The notes: generated by a model not told the origin, from the letters alone. DNA of 29,188 nucleotides from Chara braunii (GCA_003427395.1 BFEA01000022.1:697644-726831), one strand, 5' to 3'; shown: positions 19,085 through 28,976, counted from the first letter of the stretch. Translations and numbers: made by a program.

Positions 19085-19730
19085 CTAGCTCCTCCAAATC
19101 AAGAAAATTTCGGCAGTATTCCCGTAGGAAAAGTGTCTTTTCAGAATTTATATCAGCCCAAATATGAAAGCAGAAATAAACTCCAATTCTGGAAAGTCAA
19201 ATTCTGTCTAACTCCCTGAATTAGTAGAAATTTGGACAACACTCCCTCCAGAAAGGGAGACTTCCCAGATTTACACTAAGTCAGATATGAACTCAAAAGA
19301 CAACTCGAGTTCAATTTAGACAAGATTTAACTAACTCCTTAGTTTTGCAGGAATTTTGGCAGCACTCCCTATAGAAAAGGGCTGTTCCAAAATTTATACA
19401 AGGCTAAGTTCAGAATTCGAAAGTAACTTTGACTTTTCAAAGTCCAATTTTAGTCTAATTCCCTGAATTAGCAAAAATTTGGGCAGTAATCCCTTTAGAA
19501 AATGAGACTTTCCAGATTTTTACTAAGTCAGATATAAGAAAAGACAAAGTTGAACTTTTGACAAGTCAAAATTCGGCTAACTCCTTGGATTTGTAGAAAT
19601 TTCGACAGCGCTTCCCGTAGAGAAAGTAGCTTGCCAAGATTTATACAAGGCCAAGTATAAGAAAAAATCCCAAAAAATGCGATAATTGATCTAAGTAGAA
19701 AAAAACTTAGCTTAGAAAATGCAGAAATTA
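19085..19730. repeat. ~123-bp tandem array, hairpin in each unit
   Basis: Five units start their GGCAG-like mark at 19111, 19233, 19357, 19481 and 19603 (period 122-124). Each contains AATTT(C/G)GGCAG, then a TCCC...AGAAA hairpin, then a word like CCAGATTTATAC. Stems differ: TTCC/GGAA (19119-19130), CTCCCT/AGGGAG (19242-19259), and TTGG-CAG..CCCT with AGGG-CTG..CCAA (19356-19390). No coding frame survives. Confidence 0.9.
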
Positions 19731-19935
19731 AAACTAACTCCTATGGCTTTAGCACGTGGCGAGCGATTAAAGCAACTACCTATCAAACTGAAACTCGGTC
19801 CAAGTAGTACCCTCACTCAGTCACATGCAGGTAAAACCAGAAAGGTAAATACTCTCACCATCCCCAAGTCAACCTGAGCAACCAATAGTTCATGACCTCT
19901 CAATGATTTAACCCTTTATACCTAGTTTACATAAG
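19731..19935. other. Spacer between two hairpin arrays
   Basis: Unique-looking sequence without a reading frame or clear hairpin. Confidence 0.4.
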
Positions 19936-19939
19936 GCAT

Positions 19940-20870
19940 AGGTCAAGCCACCTGAACTTACAGAGCGCGCCCAACTTAGCCAGGCCTAAAGCCAAAATAC
20001 CTAAACTTATAGAGCGTTCTGACTTAGCCAAGTATATACAAAGAGAGGGCACGACTACCTTTCTTTTCTTTGGGCATATGACTAGACCGCTCTAGTCACC
20101 CTGAACTGTTTAAGATATCCAAGTTATATATACCTGTCTTTTTCTTTGTCTTCTAAGTTTCATACGCCTGAACTAGCTTAAGTTTAGTCTGTCCCAGCTT
20201 ACCACCAATTTTATTCTTAGTTATACTCTCTTCAAGTTGTGATAGGCTATAGTCAAACCACCTAAACTTATAGAACAGTCTGATTAGCTCGTTCTTAGAT
20301 AAAATAATAATAATATATAGCCAAATTATACCCTTGGGTTCCAGCATGTGCGAGGCTTTGAGCCAGATCCCCTGAACTTACAGAAGGATCAAATTCTCTG
20401 TCAAATTCATTTATCTCTGAGTCATCATGTGTGTGGCATTGAGTCAAACCCCCTGAACTTACAGAAGGGTTGCTCTATGCCAAATCCATTTCCTCAAAGT
20501 AAAGCAGGGAGAGATTGAGCCACCTAAACTTGTAGAACAACTCAGCCCCCTAGTTCAGAAACAAAAAAACTTAAGAAGATCCAAGAAACGAGGCAACTCA
20601 GGGTACCTAAACTTATAGAGCGCCCTGAGCTCCTAAAAGTCAAACACAATTAAACCCTCGCAAGTCAGAGCAGTTAGGACACCTAAACTTATACAGCGTC
20701 CTGACCCTCCATGCAATTCACAGCATCGGGTCTCCCCAAACTTATGAAGACATCCCAGCCTCCAGAGTAATCAGACCCCCTAAAGTTATAGAAGGGTCTG
20801 ACTTCTCCATGCAAGACCAAAATAAAACCAAGCACTGGGGTTTCCCGAACTTATGGGGACTCCCCAGCCT
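19940..20870. repeat. Array of hairpins around the loop CCTAAACTTATAGA with covarying stems
   Basis: Eleven units share CC(T/C)(A/G)AACTTA(T/C)AGA. From 20366 each is a clear hairpin with a different stem: GATCC/GGATC (20366-20390), AACCC/GGGTT (20447-20471), TTGAG/CTCAG (20515-20545), CTCAGGG/CCCTGAG (20597-20629), GTTAGGAC/GTCCTGAC (20673-20705), an imperfect GGGTCT/AGAC..CCC (20728-20756), TCAGACCC/GGGTCTGA (20771-20801) and CTGGGG..TCCC/GGGA..CCCCAG (20835-20867). Units before 20366 keep the loop but have weak stems. No open reading frame is present. The matching arm changes are the strongest evidence in the window that structure matters, or that a process restores palindromes. Confidence 0.9.
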
Positions 20871-20938
20871 TACTGACCAAGTCAACCATCATACAAATCA
20901 AAATAGTCCTCCATCCTGCCTTTCCTATATACAGTTCC

Positions 20939-21560
20939 TTTTAGCAATATGACTTCATATGGTCAACAAAGCTGAGACTGAACTTGAGCAAACATTTTTT
21001 TACTTGGTCTGATCCAGTGTGATGAAAGCCAAGCCAAAGTCAAAGTACAGGGGTCACACCGCATAACCAGTCAAACGTAGAAGGGCGTACGGGTAGGGGC
21101 TATAATCCAGGTGTATAAAAGGAAGGAGTAAGATTACCGTACAATTCTCTGCCTCCAGGACTCCTCCTGAGTCCCGGCAGAGCTCCCGCAATCGGTGGGG
21201 CAAACCTCCCACAGAGGCCTTGGCGCGAATTACGGGTTGCAATCCCGCCTTTAGCAATCTGACTTCATATGGTCAACAAAGCTGAGACTGAACTTGAGCA
21301 AACATTTTTTTACTTGGTCTGATCCAGTGTCATGAAAGCCAAGCCAAAGTCAAAGTACAGGGGCCACACCGCATAACCAGTCAAACGTAGAAGGGCGTAC
21401 GGGTAGGGGCTATAATCCAGGTGTATAAAAGGAAGGAGTAAGATTACCGTACAATTCTCTGCCTCCAGGACTCCTCCTGAGTCCCGGCAGAGCTCCCGCA
21501 ATCGGTGGGGCAAACCTCCCACAGAGGCCTTGGCGCGAATTACGGGTTGCAATCCCGCAT
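20939..21560 (+). repeat. 310-bp promoter-like unit in two tandem copies
   Basis: The copy starting near 20941 is repeated from 21251 (period 310) with only a handful of differences, so the duplication is recent. Each has GTGTATAAAAGGAAGG (TATA-like, at about 21111 and 21421), followed 30-40 bases later by CTCTGCCTCCAGGACTCCTC and an AGCTCCCGCAATCGGTGGGG block. A diverged copy lies inverted at 11.8-12.0 kb. The layout resembles the promoter part of an LTR, but no polymerase, primer-binding site or terminal TG..CA pair is identified. Confidence 0.8.
21115..21122 (+). promoter_or_regulatory. TATA-like box in the 310-bp repeat
   Basis: TATAAAAG lies within GTGTATAAAAGGAAGG and recurs at the same place in the second tandem copy (about 21425). 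A promoter role is inferred from motif and repeat context only. Confidence 0.4.
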
Positions 21561-22540
21561 GCCGCCGTCCTCTCCGAACCAACAGACCAGACACAGAGTA
21601 AGAAGGGCAGGAAGAGAAAGTTTTAGACTCTCAGATCCACAGGAGGTGCTCTCAGACTCGCAGGAGAGGGTCTCGATACCTTGACACGCCTGAGGGCCCC
21701 GCAATGGGGGCCAGAACGCGTTGCAGGTTGATCAATCTGAAGTCAACTGCTAGATCCGCCTCTCTGACGACTTCCAAGCTCGCAGCAATAACCTCCCTTC
21801 ACCGTCCGTTGACGCAGTAGTAGTGGCCTATAGCACAGGTCAACCGCAGCAGTCCGAGCCCAACCCGCAGTCTGCAACCTTCAACCCACAGGCTGGCAGG
21901 ATGATCAATACGTTAGCCAGCCAAGGTCAGCGGCCCCCTCAGTGGCTCTGCTGCAGTTCCGTTCAGCAGACCAAACACCTCGAACATCTCTAGTTGCCCG
22001 GTCACTTGCAGAAAGGTGTGCAACAACGAACATTCCCAGAATTACCGAGTGCTGCATCGGTTCTGACAGCCTCAGTGATAGCCTTGACATGAATGGCGCC
22101 GACCTCAACAGTGTTGGCCCTTGATAGCATCTGCACCACCGGAGTGTTGCTCAAATAACGCCCGTGCCCCCTTCAAAAGGCAGAAGGCAACAGGCCTACA
22201 GACAAGCCGGGTTCATCATTAGTCCTGGCTGTTAGTAGTGGCCAACTCTGCAGTAGTCAGGGAGTAACAACAACCGGAACACCGGTATGATTGCCCTTTC
22301 CCTCGGTCCCAGCTTACAAGCTCACGTTCTCCCCGGCCCTGGTACGTGCAGTCCTACCAGCCCACGAGCTGGAAACGAGTCACCGGTGCCACGTACCTCG
22401 CAACGGGCTCGGGTACGATCAGCGGCTTGCTTCCGAAGATCGCTGTCACGGCGCACCAACGAACGGTAAGTCACGCCCCGACTAGGTAAGTCTCTACCCT
22501 TACGAGCTGCTTTGCGCTACCCTCCGATACTAGGACGGGC
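21561..22540. other. No gene seen
   Basis: GC-richer noncoding sequence following the tandem unit. Short frames are unsupported. A donor-like AACG|GTAAGTC lies near 22467 on plus, with no matching exon evidence. Confidence 0.45.
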
Positions 22541-23310
22541 AAACTCGAAATGAATCCTCTGCAAAGATGCAGACAGATTCATTTTTCCTTAAATTTTCTC
22601 TCCCCACTCATTCTACTAACTTACTAACTAATCTACCCTCATAATCAAACTCGCCCGGGGTCAAAATCCCCGGAACACGTCTTCCCCCGCCTAAAACGAA
22701 GGCAAAATGGGCGAGTTACGACTCAGCCCCCCGCCATGGTCTCTTCTTCCTCACGTCCGCATGCACCTGGCGCTGGATCCTGTCCGGGTGCATCCTCCCT
22801 CTACCAACCCGTTCCCCTTGGTACAACTCCTACTATCTGCTACGCAAGACTCGTCCACCAACTGGAGAACCTGGGCTCACCACCGGATTTGCCCATCACG
22901 CAAGCCTAGGAATACTACTCCTCTCCACTAATCTCACTAGGACACTCTAACGAAACAACCAACTTCTAACCCGCCATCTCTATTCTCTCGGCACCCCGGC
23001 GCAGTCCATTTCTCTACTAACTTCTAATTTACTAATCTAATACTAAATCTAACCCTACCACATGATTCGCCCGGGGTGAAAACCCCGAAGTGGCATGTCT
23101 CCCCGCTCAATTTCCTCCGGAAACGAGTGAGGTGAGCTTTCTCCGCCCCCGTCTCTTCCTCCCACCATAGCTCGAGCAACACCTTTCCTTACTAACACCT
23201 AACCCGTTAACTCCCCACCGAAACCGACTTCGCCATCGTGCTCGCGATAGGCGATAACCCCGACTAGCATTTAAAACTACTCGATTCCGTCGGGAATCGA
23301 GTAAACTAAG
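22541..23310. repeat. Diverged tandem repeat (~416 bp apart) rich in hairpins
   Basis: ACTAACTTACTAACTAATCT, GCCCGGGG and CCATGGTCTCTTC-like blocks near 22,615-22,745 recur near 23,015-23,160. Hairpins: AAATGAATC..CTGCA with TGCAG..GATTCATTT (22548-22584), CCGGGG/CCCCGG (about 22655-22672), CGGGGT/AACCCCG in the second copy, CTCA..TTTCC/GGAAA..TGAG near 23107-23131, and ACTCGATTCC/GGAATCGAGT (23279-23302). No gene. Confidence 0.65.
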
Positions 23311-23760
23311 CTACATTCCCCTCCGCCACTTCCATCTCCCACCATTTCCAACTTCCTCCGCACCCGGCGCACATTCCCGTCCCGATCCATCCGTCCCCTT
23401 CCACCTCACTCTTGGCCCTACCGCACTGTCGCCCCGCTGTCGACACTGCCTTGCGTAGCGCCCGTTGGCCCGCCTGCTGCCTGCACCGCGCTGCCCGTCT
23501 CGCTCAGCTCGTCACCACTGTGCCAGCGCTTGCACCTAGTGCCGCCTCCTATCCCGGTGCATCCTTCCTCCACCCTGCCTTCGTGCTGCGTCGGGGAGCC
23601 GTCCGCCAGCCCCGCTGCTGCTTAGCACAGCGTCCGTCCCAGCACCTGTCACCCGACCTCTCACTTGCGTGGTCCAATAGCCTCCGCCTCTCAAAACTCT
23701 GGTTGTCGGCCCGCCCTCATATTTATGCGTGTTGTTCTTGCGTGCGGCCTGCGCTAATCC
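23311..23760. other. C-rich stretch without a supported gene
   Basis: A 123-codon plus frame (23412-23783) is open but Ala/Pro/Ser/Arg-biased, as expected from the base composition, and it ends inside the SINE. It is treated as chance. Confidence 0.4.
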
Positions 23761-23764
23761 ACTC

Positions 23765-23912
23765 TGAATCGTTCCAGTTTTAGCAGATGCCCTGAAGGAC
23801 TCCGCCGGGGCAATGCCCCATGGCGCCACCAAAGGCCACTCGGTCCATCATCTGGGTTCGAACTTGGCCTGCATATCAATAGGTCAGGGGGGTTACCCAC
23901 TGAGCCCGGCCC
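23765..23912 (-). mobile_element. tRNA-derived SINE
   Basis: On the minus strand the head reads GGGCCGGGCTCAGTGGGTAA, carrying an A-box-like GGCTCAGTGGG. About 30-40 bases later comes AGTTCGAACCC, an excellent pol III B box. The intervening CCTG...CAGG can form an anticodon-arm-like stem. The body continues through GATGATGG, GGCGCCATGGGGC and GGCATCTGC. It lacks a proper acceptor stem, so it is not a working tRNA gene. The 3' end and target-site duplications could not be fixed. Confidence 0.7.
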
Positions 23913-24785
23913 TTTGTGTCCCGGCGGCACGCGCGCACCCAACCACCCAATAACTTGCACCTACGTCGGACCGCTCGGCCCAGATTTTCACGACGGCAGG
24001 ATAGGGAACTCTTCCGACTTCCGAACATGCGGGGACTCACAAGTCAACAAGGCGAGGCGCGCGCTCGAGACTTCCGGCTGTCGTGACGGCCACTAAACCC
24101 GGCGCCACGTCCAAATCAAAAGGAAAGGAGAACGCCGGATCACAAAAAAGTACTTCAGACATAATAAAGCTTTAGATATTTCTACCCATGCGAAGGTGAT
24201 GGGCAGGAAAAAATTAAAAATGTTGATATCGCTCCCACGTTGCCGACGGCAAAACCCAAAAGGGAGAGCCCCACCAGGCCCGTCGCGCTCCGTCGCTCCT
24301 GCGCCATTGCCAACTGGCCTCGATCCCCATACCCTCGTGTCATAAGTCCAATGTCGTAACCTATAGGGCTAAGCCCAAGCCTGGGTTTGGCTCCGACGGG
24401 CGTCTAAATAAACCGGACACTGCGTAGCGCACGGGCCGACTGAAAACACCCCAACGGCCACCCAATTGTCGATGCCGTCCTCCATACGTACGCACAGGTT
24501 CGCAGGTGAGCACCTTAGCCAACGAGACATAATCTCTCTAATCCCTATTTAACCAGGAGACAACAAAAATTATGGCCGGCGAACATGCTGACCCTGTAGT
24601 CATCAACAGTTAGCAAATCACCCGCGCCTCAAAAATCCGCGCGCCCACACACTCTCTATTCTAGTCAACCATCCAGCCAACGTAAATCGCAGCCGCAGCC
24701 GCGCCTAGCGCGGCATACTTAACTTTAAACCAAAACCATCTTCTGCCACTTGCATAAAACAGGGCGGATACCCTTGTAAGGGTAT
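23913..24785. other. No gene seen
   Basis: Mixed noncoding sequence with scattered GC-rich words and no repeat array or frame that I can support. Confidence 0.45.
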
Positions 24786-24789
24786 TCGC

Positions 24790-25380
24790 ACCGACAGCGT
24801 AAGTTGGAGGATATCATGGATGAGCAAGATATTTTCTTGTATATTACTTTTCTCCATAAATCCCGTTTGAGCGGGGTGGATGATGTCGTCCATGACTGGA
24901 ATCATCCTATTCGTAAGGGTCTTAGAAAACATTTTATGCACAACTGTAAGCACTGTAATTGGTCTGTAATTTTTTATGTCCATCTTGTCTCCCTTTTTGT
25001 ATAGGAGAGTTAGGATCCCTTACCCCACGCTTTCCCCCATTCCCCCTGTGAGCCATACCTCGTTATAGAAGTTCATTACATCCTGACTCATGAAGTTCCA
25101 TGTGGTTTTCAAAAATTCCTTTGGGAATCCGTCAATCCCTGATGTTTTTTCCTCATTCATTTGAAGAAGAGCAGTCTATTTCTCGTTTTTGGAGAGAGGG
25201 GTCTCCATAGAGTCGTGTTGGTCGGATGTTAAGGCCTTGTTCATGGGTTCCAAGAATTCTCTTGTCAGTCGCTCGTGGGGTCGGCCGTCTGATTTGTCTA
25301 TGTGTGAAGAAAACAGATCTGATTTGTCTATGTGTGAAGAAAACAGGCATGTGGGAAAGGGCACATGTGGAAGTTGTTTT
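24790..25380 (-). pseudogene. L1-type non-LTR retrotransposon reverse transcriptase fragment
   Basis: Read on minus from about 25350 down to 24790, one frame gives in order: PMNKALTSDQHDSMETPLSKNEK, stop, TALLQMNEEKTSGIDGFPKEF, FYNEVWLTGG, stop, GILTLLYKKGDKMDIKNYRPIT, then VHKMFSKTLTNRM and IIHPAQTGFMEKSNI. These are the finger/palm motifs of LINE L1-clade reverse transcriptases (K.PGIDG.P.EF; KKGD..D..NYRPI; NR; QTGF). The FADD catalytic box, endonuclease and RNase H parts are absent. Two in-frame stops (TAG near 25178, TAA near 25014) and loss of similarity after HDILQ make it a dead 5'-and-3'-truncated copy. A 30-bp in-frame tandem duplication lies at 25291-25346. Confidence 0.9.
25291..25346. 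repeat. 30-bp tandem duplication in the LINE remnant
   Basis: GATTTGTCTATGTGTGAAGA plus AAACAG occurs at 25291 and again at 25321. The duplication is recent, since the copies are identical over 26 bases. Confidence 0.9.
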
Positions 25381-25510
25381 TAGAGTGTCTCTTTTTTTGT
25401 TCTCTTTCTCTTTCCTTTTTTGTTGTTTTTTTTCTTTTCGTTGGTATTGGCCCCTCCCCTCATCTTACCTGCGCCCGTTGGGTTTTGAGAACGGGCAGCA
25501 GAATGACATC

Positions 25511-25572
25511 GTACCTGGCATTGTTGGCAGCCAGGTACGGGCGCGCGGTAGGACAGGGGAATAAGCCCCTGT
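25511..25572. repeat. Two perfect hairpins
   Basis: GTACCTGGC (25511-25519) pairs with GCCAGGTAC (25530-25538), and ACAGGGG (25553-25559) with CCCCTGT (25566-25572). Confidence 0.85.
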
Positions 25573-25614
25573 TGAGCTTGACACTAGTCCGACTTCGTGA
25601 AATGACCAAGGGGG

Positions 25615-25680
25615 AAACGAGGGGGCAGGAAAAAGAAGAGAGGGAGAAGGAAGAAAAGAAAAGAAAAAAAAAGTAGAGGC
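25615..25680. repeat. GAAGA/AAAAG purine-rich tract
   Basis: Low-complexity GGGAGAAGGAAGAAAAGAAA-type sequence; no gene. Confidence 0.85.
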
Positions 25681-25819
25681 TGTGAGGAGAAACAGAAGAA
25701 GGGGAAAGGATTAAGGGAAAGGGGAGTGGAAACGGCTGTGTATCTGGCCGCGGCCGTGAGGTAAGTACAGAGAGAGGGAAAAAAAAAAAACAGGGGGGTA
25801 AAGGGAAGAGTTGCACACC

Positions 25820-26175
25820 TGGCTGTGGGTGCAGCACAGGTGCGCACCCTGTGGGATTGGACAGGCAGATGCCTGTTCGAGGTGAACAGGCTTCTNCACA
25901 TGGCTGGATTCAGCCAATTTAAGGCCGAAACCGGCCTGAATGACAAACCAGGTGCGGTACCTGAGCNTGGGATTGTTTTTCTCCACCCAGAGATCAAGTT
26001 TCAGCCCTTGATCGCGACCCNGATCAAGGGCTGGTCGCGATCAAGGGCTGAGCTCAGATCCAAGTTTGGCTGAGGCAAAGTGGCTGCCTCAGCCACTTCT
26101 CTGGCTATAAAAACAGCCTCCAGCCCCAGCTGCCAAGCATTCTTGGCAGCAGTGCTGGGCTCTCACTTGTGAGAT
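25820..26175. repeat. Cluster of nested perfect hairpins
   Basis: CACCTG/CAGGTG near 25817-25842; ACAGGCA/TGCCTGT near 25860-25876; TCAGCCCTTGATCGCGACC (26001-26019) with GGTCGCGATCAAGGGCTGA (26033-26051), a perfect 19-bp stem with a second GATCAAGGGCT inside its loop; GGCTGAGGCA (26068-26077) with TGCCTCAGCC (26085-26094); CTGCCAAG (26130-26137) with CTTGGCAG (26142-26149), enclosed by AGCCC/GGGCT; TCTCACTTGTGAGA just after. Single Ns at 25896, 25967 and 26021 show that the assembly struggled here. A TATAAAAA lies at 26105. No supported reading frame. Confidence 0.85.
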
Positions 26176-26499
26176 TGCTGGCTGGCTGCGGAGAAGTGAG
26201 GCGGAGCGGAGCTGCTGGCNGGGGAGGAGGAGGACTGCAGGAGGAAGGGGAAGGTGGCCATAGCTGTGGGATGCAGCCATAGCCGCCGTCACAGCGAGGA
26301 GGAAGGGAGGAGGTGCTGGAGGTCTGCAGGAAGGAGTGAAAGGTGAAGGTGGGGGCTGCCATAGCCACCACCTTGGTGAACAGTGGACCGCAGGGGGGGA
26401 GCTGTCCGCGCGGTGCAGCCGCGACGACACTAAATGAAGGTGACGAGGGGGTACTGCCAGCCCTTTTTGCAGCAACGTCGGCCATAGCTGGACCTGTGT

Positions 26500-27290
26500 G
26501 AGGAAGGTGCTGCCTGCACAGTGCGGCGGCGGCAGACTATTTTTGTTGCGGTACAGGGAAGGTGTTGCCCGTCTGGCATGGTGGCGGCAGGTATTTTTGG
26601 CAGCAGCGCAGAGAAGGTGTTGCCTGTTCAACGCAGCGTGGGCAGCCATTTTTATGAGGTACAGGGAATGTTGTGTGACCTATGCGGCGACAACTATTTC
26701 TGAAGCGTAGGGGAAGTGCTGTCTGCACAGNGTGGCGTCGACAACCACTTTTTTTTGTGGTGCAGGGGAAACTCTGTCCCTCTTGCACTTCGGCAACAGG
26801 TTATGGCAGGCGGTGTAGGGGTGATGCTGCACAGTTTTTTGGCGGCGGTATCCGTCATTAAGAAGAGCATAGGGGAGGTGCTGTCCGCTCGGCACGTCGA
26901 CGGTGGTGNTTTATTGGCGGTAGTGCGGAAGAGCTACCGAAATTTTGCGGCGGCAGCACTTGTTTCTTGGCGGCGGCGAGGAAAAACTGCCGAAATTGTG
27001 CGGCGGCCGGTGTTTTTTTTGGCAGTGACGCGGAAGCGCTGCCGAAATTCGGCGACTACAGTGGTGTTTTTTTTAGCAGTGGTGTGGAAGTGTTGTCCGG
27101 GTTTTGTGGCGGCGGTGACAGTCTTGAGGAGTGTCGTCAAGAGGGGGTGTGCCGTGGGGTGGTGTTGACGTTGTGTTGTCCGCAGATTGCGGCGATGACG
27201 CCTCGACACAATGGTGGCATAGTGGTACTGGTCGCAAGTGGTGTGACGGCGACNCTGAGACTCCGTCAGATTGTTGTGAGGCGATTGTGT
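26500..27290. repeat. ~55-bp GC/T minisatellite (GCGGCGGCAG...TTTTT...)
   Basis: Units of about 52-57 bp carry GGTGTTGCC, a GCGGCGGCAG-like word, a T run and GCGGTACAGGGAA. Starts are near 26506, 26561 and 26616, and they continue with more divergence to about 27,290. Open frames on both strands (Ala/Val/Arg or His/Pro/Thr repeats) follow from the repeat and carry no domain. Ns occur at 26731, 26909 and 27254. Confidence 0.8.
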
Positions 27291-27299
27291 GAAAGGAGG

Positions 27300-28976
27300 G
27301 TATTGTGACGAGCGACCATCTCTGGGAGTGGTGTGGATCGCTTTGTTGACGGCTGTAATGACGTTTGTCTCGTCTGGAGCGTGATCTTATGCGGTTTTCT
27401 TGAGTGAGCCGCGTTCAGTTCAACTTCACTCAAGGTCAGTCAGTTTGACTCAGACCCTTCACACCTGTGTAAACCCGCACTTGCTNGACCTTGTCTTTTG
27501 AACGTTCATTGAAAAGGTAGAGGGGATGAGTATTTACGTGGACGAATGAAAGTCTGANGTGAGTTTGGGATTGCATTGTCCTCTTTTGAAATTGTTGTTT
27601 CCTCTGATGTGCAGGTAGGNAGAAGGATGCTTGGGGGAAAAAAAAGGGGGACCTATTCATGTCAATGGAAGTGAATGGAAGGGTAGTTGTCTTCTATTTT
27701 CTCGCCTGCATGCATGTTGAAAGGAAAGGCAACCAGTAGACAACGAAACGGAATTTGATCACACAAAGAAGAGGAAGTGAATTGGACATAGATTTTTCTG
27801 AGGACACCCATTCTTTCCCGAATGACCCTTTTTTTCTATGCCCTTCCGTCTGGATGTTTTTCTTCTCTGTGATCTCCTTTTTCGTCTAAGTTACCCTTGA
27901 CGTCAGGCGATGAGAGACTGTTTGTCTGTTGTGGTAGACACTTTCCCCTTTTCTAGGAGGCATCTGAGGCGGGGGTTCGTTGCCTTAGGGGCCGGCCCTG
28001 TTATCGACTCGGAGTGGACCGCTTATGCGGGGGGATGCCATGCTGTTGTGGNGGAGCCAGCCCGACTTTTGAGATCCGAGGTTCGCTCGGGCGAGGACGA
28101 GGGGTATCCCAGACCACCTCCTAGGGAAAGGAAATGTGCCTATTCACGGAAGGGCCTTAAATCTCTTGACACCTCACATTAAGGAGAGTTGTCATAGCAT
28201 ACCTCTCTAGTGGTCATCTTACGAGTCACTGACGTATGGGGAACTAGTGCCAGAAGAAGTCCAGTTCGTGCTTTCACTAGCTATGGGCGGAGTGTGTGTA
28301 AGCACTACCTTCGCGGTTAGGTTTGCACCATAAGAAGTGCAAGCGTGGGGTAGTTTGGCCAGTTGACATGAGGTAGCGGCTAGAACATTGTTTTGGGGGT
28401 CATNATATCGAAGACGGGTATTTNATCATTCATGAAACAGAAAGAGTGATTATTACTAGGAGAACAAAGCAACTGACAAAATTTGAAAGCGGATTTCCGT
28501 CTTCGTCAGGATAGCCAATACGTTAATTGTTTAAGTCGGCTACTAATTCGCATAGTGGTCGCCAACTTACTTGCAGACAACATTCTCACCAAAGTTAGAA
28601 TGGTAGTGAGGTCATCACTAAAGCAATGGAATCCTAGCTCCACTCAAGAGCTGGGAGATGTCTATATTTCTTTCCTAGCAGCCAGTATGGGGCGGAATGA
28701 AAGAACTTGGCAATGCATCTCATCAAGTTGAAAAAGTCGTGACAGCCTAGACGAGTGATATGTATGAGTGTATCAATTTCAGAAAATAATTCAGCTTACG
28801 TCGACACGAGTATTTTGCAACTTTTAATTGTCTTCGAAAGAAGGGACTAGGATTGATTGAGATTTTCTTACGCCTAGGTTATCACGTCCTAGTCGACCGA
28901 CGTACGCTTTGATTCTCGGGAGATCAGCGCCCCAGGGACGGACGGCGTTCGGGTCCACTTTGGCGTTTAACCATGC
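27300..28976. other. 1.7 kb without a recognisable gene
   Basis: Short open frames (for example 27,910-28,182 and 28,483-28,731 on plus) show no domain, repeat or splice support. Hairpins are sparser than in 12-23 kb. Several single Ns are present. Confidence 0.45.

Noticed and set aside
11811-21560. A single LTR retrotransposon with terminal repeats at 11.8 and 21.3 kb
   Set aside because: The two copies are in opposite orientation, whereas LTRs of one element are direct repeats; no gag, pol or integrase is seen between them.
23412-23783. 123-codon plus-strand frame
   Set aside because: Biased composition from C-rich DNA, and it ends inside the SINE; no domain.
26089-26649. 186-codon minus-strand frame
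   Set aside because: It crosses hairpins and the start of a minisatellite and contains an N; Ala/Pro/His-rich and without a recognisable motif.
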